DNA of 64,000 bases from Pseudoalteromonas sp. P1-25 (GTDB lineage Bacteria > Pseudomonadota > Gammaproteobacteria > Enterobacterales > Alteromonadaceae), in assembly GCF_001401805.1 (NCBI RefSeq), contig NZ_LKDW01000024.1, forward strand, positions 1 to 64,000. The letters are read 5' to 3'. Under the pieces are notes generated by a model, which made no database searches, was not told the origin of the DNA, and was given only the letters and a program-made list of their open reading frames with translations. Each line of letters begins with the position of its first letter. The first letter of the stretch is position 1. Shown in pieces: positions 59,168 through 64,000 of this stretch. The translations under genes and the position numbers were made by a program.

Positions 59168-59767
59168 TATTTATTTACATAACCCCAATTAAAATGCGGC
59201 AGGAGTATATCAGTGAGCATTCACCAACTAAAGAGATTAAATAAGTATAAAGAATGATTTTTTAAATCTAGGCAGTTATATGCAGCAATCGAAGAGCTGT
59301 ACATGCTTTGTATGAATATAAAGTGTGAGTGCTAATTTAACGTAGGTACACAATTGGCTCCTTTTAGGTATAACTGCTTAGTTTATAAATTATGTCTAAC
59401 TTAAATATTGAAACGCGTGCGCCCTAAAACTAACTTTTAAAGCTCATGTAATGCGGGCCTAAATTAACTACTAAGTACGCAAAATAGTTGCACTACACCG
59501 ATTATGCCTTTCTAAACGCCGTCTAATTTAAACGCGTACCACACGCATTCCGACTTTATTGCTAGTATGCAGAATTTACAAAAATCAGTGCATAAAATTC
59601 ATAATCTCCGCCCTTCCTTTTGTTCCCCCCACACTAGGAATTAAAATAAATCATTAATTATCAATGGCTTATACAATCAAGTCTAATAGGCATAGGCTTT
59701 GCTTCATGTATTGCAAGTTAAATAGTAGCAATGGCTACATACAACACATTACATAACGGGAGACATT
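59168..59767. other. 600-bp intergenic region upstream of dps
   Basis: This gap lies between the divergent Tsx-like gene and dps and is long for this genome. It is AT-rich, with no convincing frame and no repeat matching the other intergenic repeats in the window. The GGGAGA that serves as the dps ribosome site lies at 59758-59763. I cannot find an OxyR- or Fur-type site that meets its consensus, nor a clear -35/-10. A small RNA or short gene here cannot be excluded. Confidence 0.4.
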
Positions 59768-60283
59768 ATGAGTAACTCACAACACCCAATTGAATTTACA
59801 GCCCCAGGTATGGATAACGAAACAGCAAAAAAAACAATTGAAACACTCGATAATCGACTTGTATCTCTTTTAGATTTACAACTTACTTTAAAGCATATTC
59901 ATTGGAATGTAGTGGGCCCTAGTTTTATTGGCGTTCATGAAATGTTAGACCCGCAGGTGGATGCTATTCGCGAAATGACCGACACCATCGCAGAGCGTAT
60001 TGCTACATTAGGCGGTACGCCACAAGGTACACCTAAGTCAATTGTAGATCGCCGCACGTGGGATGAATATTCATTAGGTAAAGCCTTTGTTATTGAACAT
60101 TTGGGCGCATTAGACAAAGTATACAGTGGCGTAAACGCCGATCATCGTAATGCCATTAGCACGCTGTCTGAATTAGACCCTGTATCTGAAGACATGATCA
60201 CCAGCCAGCTTGGCGATTTGGAGCAATTTCAATGGTTTGTGCGTGCTCACATTGAATCGTCTGCTGGTAAACTAAATCATTAA
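59768..60283 (+). CDS. dps: Dps-family ferritin-like DNA protection protein
   Basis: A 171-residue protein forming a dodecameric shell that oxidises Fe2+ with peroxide and shields DNA in stationary phase. The ferroxidase residues all match E. coli Dps by spacing: His45 (IHWN), His57 and Asp61 (VHEMLD), Asp72 and Glu76 (TDTIAER). The short N-terminal tail lacks the Lys-rich stretch used by E. coli Dps to bind DNA, so protection may be mainly by iron handling. GGGAGA stands before the ATG. The stop codon lies inside a small dyad, and the CsrB-like RNA begins within about 30 nt. Confidence 0.93.
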   Translation: MSNSQHPIEFTAPGMDNETAKKTIETLDNRLVSLLDLQLTLKHIHWNVVGPSFIGVHEMLDPQVDAIREMTDTIAERIATLGGTPQGTPKSIVDRRTWDEYSLGKAFVIEHLGALDKVYSGVNADHRNAISTLSELDPVSEDMITSQLGDLEQFQWFVRAHIESSAGKLNH

Positions 60284-60300
60284 TTGATTACCTACTTTGC

Positions 60301-60527
60301 CATACAAGGAATGTTAATAAGTGTTAAGGGACTAATAATCATACAAGGATACGTTACATAAGTTGGTACAGGATGAAGTGCAAACTACAAGGACCCGTTA
60401 CTTATTACATAAAGGATGCAGTAAATGCACCAAGGACGATTAAAGCTTGCTAACGGATTTGGTAAATCTACAAGGATTGTTAAAATACAAACGCCTAGTA
60501 TAAGCATGCTAAGCGTTTGTATTTTTT
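60301..60527 (+). ncRNA. csrB: CsrB/RsmZ-type CsrA-sequestering small RNA
   Basis: Nine GGA motifs occur in 170 nt, starting at 60308, 60329, 60347, 60371, 60391, 60414, 60434, 60455 and 60474, so the spacing is 18-24 nt throughout. Six sit in ACAAGGA or a one-base variant (TACAAGGA at 60304, 60344, 60387 and 60470; CCAAGGA; ATAAAGGA). A,C,A-GGA is the CsrA/RsmA binding core, usually presented in hairpin loops. The stretch has no open frame and ends in a strong terminator (60484-60527). The 5' end is uncertain; about 60295-60305 is assumed. Family knowledge: CsrB-type RNAs bind several CsrA dimers and are normally activated by a UvrY/GacA response regulator. I find no GacA box. The identity is inferred from architecture. 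Confidence 0.85.
60484..60527 (+). terminator. Intrinsic terminator of the CsrB-like RNA
   Basis: Arms AAATACAAACGC and GCGTTTGTATTT enclose a partly paired loop (CTAG/CTA inside) and are followed by TTT. It lies just beyond the stop of the convergent PhoX-like gene and can also terminate that gene. Confidence 0.88.
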
Positions 60528-60533
60528 ACCGCT

Positions 60534-61901
60534 TTAAAGCTTAAAACTATCCCAAGGACCAGTAATAGCCAACGTTTTAGATGGCATGTATACATTTAAA
60601 AATAAGGTTTGCCCGTCAGGTGAAAAACACGCCCCAGCAAGCTCTGTTTGCGTATGCAATTTAGCAAAGTTATACACCTCTCCTTTAGGTGTTACCCCGC
60701 GTATATGGTTATTCACCGTATCAGTATATTGATCCTCACATACAATTAAATGCCCATTAGGCGCTACCGTTAAATTATCACCAAAGTTGTATAACGACTC
60801 GTTTGTACTTTCTACAAATAGTTGTATTTTGCCAGGTTCATTTTGCTCTAACTCAGTACCTTCGTTTTTTGATGGTGTGTACTTCATTACCTGACCTAAC
60901 TGCTTTTTGCCCCCATTAGTACAGCAAAAATAAAGCTCATTTTTACCCCAATGTATCCCCTCTCCCCGTGCAAATAAGGCTGCGCCTTTTTTATAACCTT
61001 GCTTGCGTAAGTCATCATTTGGGCTTTTAGGGTCTGTAAGTGTTATCCATTCAACCAAAAGGTCGCTGTGAAGTGGCATGGCCGGAGAATCCCAATTTCG
61101 GCTATCAAACTGAGGCTGGTTTTTAATTACCATAGCTTGCAATGTGCCGCCTTTATTTAACTTATCGCGATGATGAGGAATAAACCGATAAAACAAACTA
61201 TCGCCTCTATCTTCAGTTAAATAAACAATACCGGTTTGTGGGTCTATTGCTGCGGCTTCATGGTTAAATCGGCCCATATCATATAATGGCTCTGGCTTAA
61301 TTAAGCCTTTGGCACTAGCTGGAACTTCAAAAATGTAACCATGATATTGTGACAAACCATCGCTTTTATCCATAACGGTTTCTTCGCACGTTAGCCAACT
61401 ACCCCATGGTGTTACACCGCCTGAGCAGTTTCGTATTGTGCCACATAGCGATAAATATTCTTGCTCGCGTTTTTGCTCTTTTAAATTATAAATTATATGA
61501 CTAGTGCCCCCAGGCAAAGCTACACCATTTTCAAGCGAATCATAGGCTAAGGGGCTTTTGTGATTACAAATTAAATCAGACGCTGTATCAATGTGTTTAG
61601 GCTGTAATTCATGATTACGGATAAGGGCTACGCGTTCGTTATCTAATGCAATACAGCCCATGCCATCAGCCCGATCGGGCACATCTAAACCATCATCCAT
61701 TTTATCGCCAAGCTTAGATATAACCTGATAACTAAAGCCTTTAGGTAAATCTAATAAGGCCTGAGGATCGGCTATTAATGGACCATAAGCGGGCAGCTTA
61801 GTTGTTACTTCAGGTAAAGCAACATTACCCATTGCGCTGCGCGATAAGCCAATAAACGCAAGCGAGCCTGCACTTAATAAAAACTCTCTTCTAGAGACCA
61901 T
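60534..61901 (-). CDS. PhoX-type phosphatase (DUF839), Tat-exported
   Basis: About 455 residues. ATG at 61901 opens a twin-arginine signal (SRREFLLSAGSLAFIG); a frame to 61952 is rejected since it would bury the Tat motif. PhoX-family landmarks: GMGCIALDNERVALIRNHEL, NCSGGVTPWGSWLTCEET with the active-site Cys/Glu region, GRFNHEAAAIDPQTGIVYLT, FARGEGIHWGKNELYFCCTN, and LTVAPNGHLIVCEDQYTD. PhoX enzymes use Ca/Fe and release phosphate from phosphoesters, typically under phosphate limitation. No Pho box could be identified upstream. Confidence 0.85.
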   Translation of the reverse strand: MVSRREFLLSAGSLAFIGLSRSAMGNVALPEVTTKLPAYGPLIADPQALLDLPKGFSYQVISKLGDKMDDGLDVPDRADGMGCIALDNERVALIRNHELQPKHIDTASDLICNHKSPLAYDSLENGVALPGGTSHIIYNLKEQKREQEYLSLCGTIRNCSGGVTPWGSWLTCEETVMDKSDGLSQYHGYIFEVPASAKGLIKPEPLYDMGRFNHEAAAIDPQTGIVYLTEDRGDSLFYRFIPHHRDKLNKGGTLQAMVIKNQPQFDSRNWDSPAMPLHSDLLVEWITLTDPKSPNDDLRKQGYKKGAALFARGEGIHWGKNELYFCCTNGGKKQLGQVMKYTPSKNEGTELEQNEPGKIQLFVESTNESLYNFGDNLTVAPNGHLIVCEDQYTDTVNNHIRGVTPKGEVYNFAKLHTQTELAGACFSPDGQTLFLNVYMPSKTLAITGPWDSFKL

Positions 61902-62107
61902 TATTTTATTCCCGTGTTTTTTATTAAATCTATAGTAAAGGAAATAACCCACTAAAAGTGCGGCGCTTTGCTAAATTCATTAAAATGTAATAATGTAACA
62001 TTCCATCCGTACCAGATATCAGTTAATTCAACTTTAAATAATTGCCCTCACTGTTTAATAGTAGGATAGTAAGTTACTCAAATAACAACGGCTTAATTAG
62101 GAGTATC

Positions 62108-63256
62108 ATGATCAAAGTATTACTAGCAACCAGCTTAATTGCCTCTTCATTCGCAGCTTTAAGTAATCCACTCACCGTTGAAGAACAACGCATCAGCAAA
62201 GCACAAACTGCAATGCCCGCCGTGTTAAACGCCTTTGATAAAGAAGTAACCAGCTTTGAGCAGCAGTTCAAAGCGCTCAATAACTTTAAAGAGGCCAAGC
62301 AGCTCATAAAAACCTATAGTTTTGAGCTGTGGGAAAGCGCTAAGCAATGCATTATTAAAACTAAAAACTACGACGATAGAGCACTTTACTGGGCGCGCCT
62401 GCTTTCAAGTAAAATAATACGTACAACCGCCGCAAAATTTGAGCTATCTGACGCGCAAATAAATACGCTGCTAAAAATGCTTGAAGAAGGCAGCCGAGGC
62501 CGCACCGATTTAGCTTTTTCATCAGGCAGTGATAAAAAGATTGTTCTAACCGGGTTTGACCCTTTTTTACTCGACAAAAATATCAACCAAAGTAACCCAT
62601 CTGGGGTAGCCGCGTTGTTACTCGACGGCCAAGTTATTGATTACAATGGCGTTAGCGCCGAAATTAACACGGTTATGGTACCAGTACGCTACAAAGACTT
62701 TGACCAAGGCATAATAGAGTCTCTGCTTGCCCCCTACTATGCACTAAATAACGTTGACATGGTTGTAACGGTTAGCATGGGCAGAACCGAGTTTGATTTA
62801 GAGCACTTTCCGGGTAAACGCCGCAGTGTCACCGCGCCAGATAACGCTAATATTGTCTACGGCGGTACGCAAACAAGCCCTGTTATTCCTAAGCTAAATG
62901 GACGCCCCCTACCTGGTAATGAGTTTGTAAAATTTAGCCTACCTGTAAGCGCTATGCAAAAAGCCAAAGGCCCGTATAAAGTAATCGACAACCGCGAAGT
63001 CACTACACTTAATAAAACCTTTAAAGCGGGATCGTATGGCGTACTTAAGAACAGTGTTGCGGTAAATGGCGGCGGGGGTGGCTATTTATCTAACGAAATA
63101 TCGTATCGCAGCATACGCCTACGTGACGAGCTTAATTCAAGCATACCTACCGGACATATCCATACTCCGCGTATACAACAGTTTGAACCAGAAACAGAAG
63201 CTAAAATAGTAGAACAGATTCAATCAATGCTAGAGCATAGCTTAGTAGCACTGTAG
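62108..63256 (+). CDS. Exported pyroglutamyl-peptidase-like protein with Cys-to-Ser change
   Basis: About 382 residues: a signal peptide (MIKVLLATSLIASSFAALS), a ~120-residue helical N-terminal part, then a peptidase-C15-like domain from about 150. GFDPFLLDKNINQSNPSG matches the start of Pcp enzymes. Glu232 (RTEFDLEHF) and His352 (GHIHTPRI) fit the catalytic positions, but the nucleophile position reads YLSNEISY, Ser328 instead of Cys. Ser-to-His spacing is 24, exactly as Cys144-His168 in Pcp. It is either a Ser-based hydrolase or an inactive binding protein. ATG at 62108 follows AGGAG. Confidence 0.75.
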   Translation: MIKVLLATSLIASSFAALSNPLTVEEQRISKAQTAMPAVLNAFDKEVTSFEQQFKALNNFKEAKQLIKTYSFELWESAKQCIIKTKNYDDRALYWARLLSSKIIRTTAAKFELSDAQINTLLKMLEEGSRGRTDLAFSSGSDKKIVLTGFDPFLLDKNINQSNPSGVAALLLDGQVIDYNGVSAEINTVMVPVRYKDFDQGIIESLLAPYYALNNVDMVVTVSMGRTEFDLEHFPGKRRSVTAPDNANIVYGGTQTSPVIPKLNGRPLPGNEFVKFSLPVSAMQKAKGPYKVIDNREVTTLNKTFKAGSYGVLKNSVAVNGGGGGYLSNEISYRSIRLRDELNSSIPTGHIHTPRIQQFEPETEAKIVEQIQSMLEHSLVAL

Positions 63257-63280
63257 CAAAATTAAGGAATTAATACGCAT

Positions 63281-63307
63281 AAAAAAGGGCAAAAATTGCC
63301 CTTTTTT
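63281..63307. terminator. Bidirectional intrinsic terminator
   Basis: Stem AAAAAGGGCAA/TTGCCCTTTTT with a three-base loop between the convergent Pcp-like and GST genes. Confidence 0.82.
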
Positions 63308-63318
63308 ACTTTTAAGCG

Positions 63319-63996
63319 TTAGCTCTTTGGGTAATTAGATGGGAAAAAAGCACGTTTGGCTTCTTCATCAAATTCTTTTTTAAAGGCGACATCGGTGCCA
63401 ATTTTGCGTGCACGCGCAACCGCTGGTCGGCTATCAATGCTTTCAAACCAACGCTTTAAATTAGGGTATGGTGCAAGGGCTTCTTCACCAAGTACTACAG
63501 GGGCTTTATCAATCCAACCCCAAGCAGATACATCAGCAATAGTGTATTCATCACCCACTATAAAGTCGCGACCTTTAAGGTGTGTATCAAGCACTTCGTA
63601 ATGGCGCTGCGCCTCACGCAAGTAGCGGTTTACTGCGTAATCAAGCCCTTCTGGCGCCATGTGTCTAAAATGAACACTTTGCCCTGAGTATGGGCCTAAA
63701 CCCGATGCAATAAACATTAACCATGAAAGCATTTCGGCGCGATTCTCTGGCTTACCTGCTAACTTGCCGTGTTTTTCACTTAGGTACATTAATATAGCGT
63801 TCGAGTCAAACACACGGGTTTCACCATCAACAATGGCAGGTGCTTTTGCATTAGGATTAATGGCTTTAAACTCAGGTGTATGTTGCTCACCTTTTAAAGT
63901 ATCAAGTGGTACAAGTTCAAACGGTAGGCCTGTTTCTTCTAAAAACAAAGCAACCTTCATTGGGTTAGGTGTATGGTGAAAATAAAATTTGATCAT
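63319..63996 (-). CDS. Glutathione S-transferase family protein
   Basis: A 225-residue soluble enzyme with the two-domain GST fold. The N-terminal thioredoxin-like domain begins HHTPNPMKVALFLEETGLPF, with the cis-Pro loop in NPNAKAPAIVDG and the glutathione-contacting ETRVFDSNAILMYLSE. The helical C-terminal domain contains FIVGDEYTIADVSAWGW, the N-capping signature. The sequence is closest in style to the YfcG/YghU-like bacterial GSTs, in which peroxide or disulphide reduction is common. The start lies 4 bp from the window edge, so its promoter is not visible. Confidence 0.88.
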   Translation of the reverse strand: MIKFYFHHTPNPMKVALFLEETGLPFELVPLDTLKGEQHTPEFKAINPNAKAPAIVDGETRVFDSNAILMYLSEKHGKLAGKPENRAEMLSWLMFIASGLGPYSGQSVHFRHMAPEGLDYAVNRYLREAQRHYEVLDTHLKGRDFIVGDEYTIADVSAWGWIDKAPVVLGEEALAPYPNLKRWFESIDSRPAVARARKIGTDVAFKKEFDEEAKRAFFPSNYPKS

Positions 63997-64000
63997 AAAA

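Noticed and set aside
59640..59700. Fur- or OxyR-like site upstream of dps
   Set aside because: AT-rich runs (AAATAAATCATTAATTATC) look similar but match neither consensus well enough.
60301..60480. Regular ~20-nt repeats as a CRISPR-like array
   Set aside because: The repeated part is only about 7 nt (ACAAGGA), intervals vary by several bases, no cas genes are near, and a terminator follows. A CsrA-binding RNA explains it better.

Overview
The window looks like chromosomal DNA of a marine gammaproteobacterium, most probably Pseudoalteromonas. It is AT-rich. It carries a long GH2 beta-galactosidase of the P. haloplanktis type, a PL7 alginate lyase, TonB-dependent uptake, many RND pumps, and intergenic repeats of the kind common in Alteromonadales. 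The genus is inferred from overall gene style, not from a marker gene. I see no rRNA, tRNA, integrase, transposase, phage gene or CRISPR array.

Layout. 1-3146 (-): N-terminal part of a giant repeat adhesin that runs off the left edge. 3490-4725: DUF3754 membrane protein. 4789-10900 (-): heavy-metal efflux operon (His-rich small protein, czcC, czcB, czcA). 10981-15006: AraC regulator divergent from lacZ. 15076-23974: DoxX, a membrane-bound diguanylate cyclase, small membrane proteins, a VOC protein, a sterol-desaturase-like hydroxylase with an SRPBCC partner and divergent AraC regulator, a solute-binding protein and an alpha/beta hydrolase. 24102-29674: alginate lyase, Nudix hydrolase, propionyl-CoA synthetase, MBL-fold hydrolase and a secreted esterase. 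29858-30758 (-): two small secreted proteins.

30948-38602 (-): a five-gene operon coding a tripartite RND pump followed by its own response regulator and histidine kinase, with every junction overlapping. 38755-46142 (+): a ClpP-like periplasmic protein, then a set of repeat lipoprotein (frameshifted near 39756), TonB-dependent receptor and di-haem cytochrome c peroxidase. 46159-49259: lipid A deacylase (PagL), MATE exporter and divergent LysR regulator. 49553-53713: YHYH lipoprotein, DUF6515 protein, VOC protein and a sugar-type binding protein. 53957-63996: large-subunit catalase, MscS channel, DUF2189 protein, a MITE-like repeat, a Tsx-like porin, Dps, a noncoding RNA locus, PhoX-type phosphatase, a pyroglutamyl-peptidase-like protein with Cys replaced by Ser, and a glutathione S-transferase.

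The most striking object is not a protein. Between dps and the phoX-like gene, 60301-60527 holds nine GGA motifs (six within ACAAGGA or a close variant) spaced 18-24 nt apart and ending in a strong intrinsic terminator. This is the architecture of a CsrB/RsmZ-type RNA that sequesters CsrA. It would tie global post-transcriptional control to the adhesin, cyclic-di-GMP and carbon-use genes typical of CsrA regulons.

The second point of interest is the lipoprotein, receptor and peroxidase cassette. Its first gene needs a one-base correction to be read whole.
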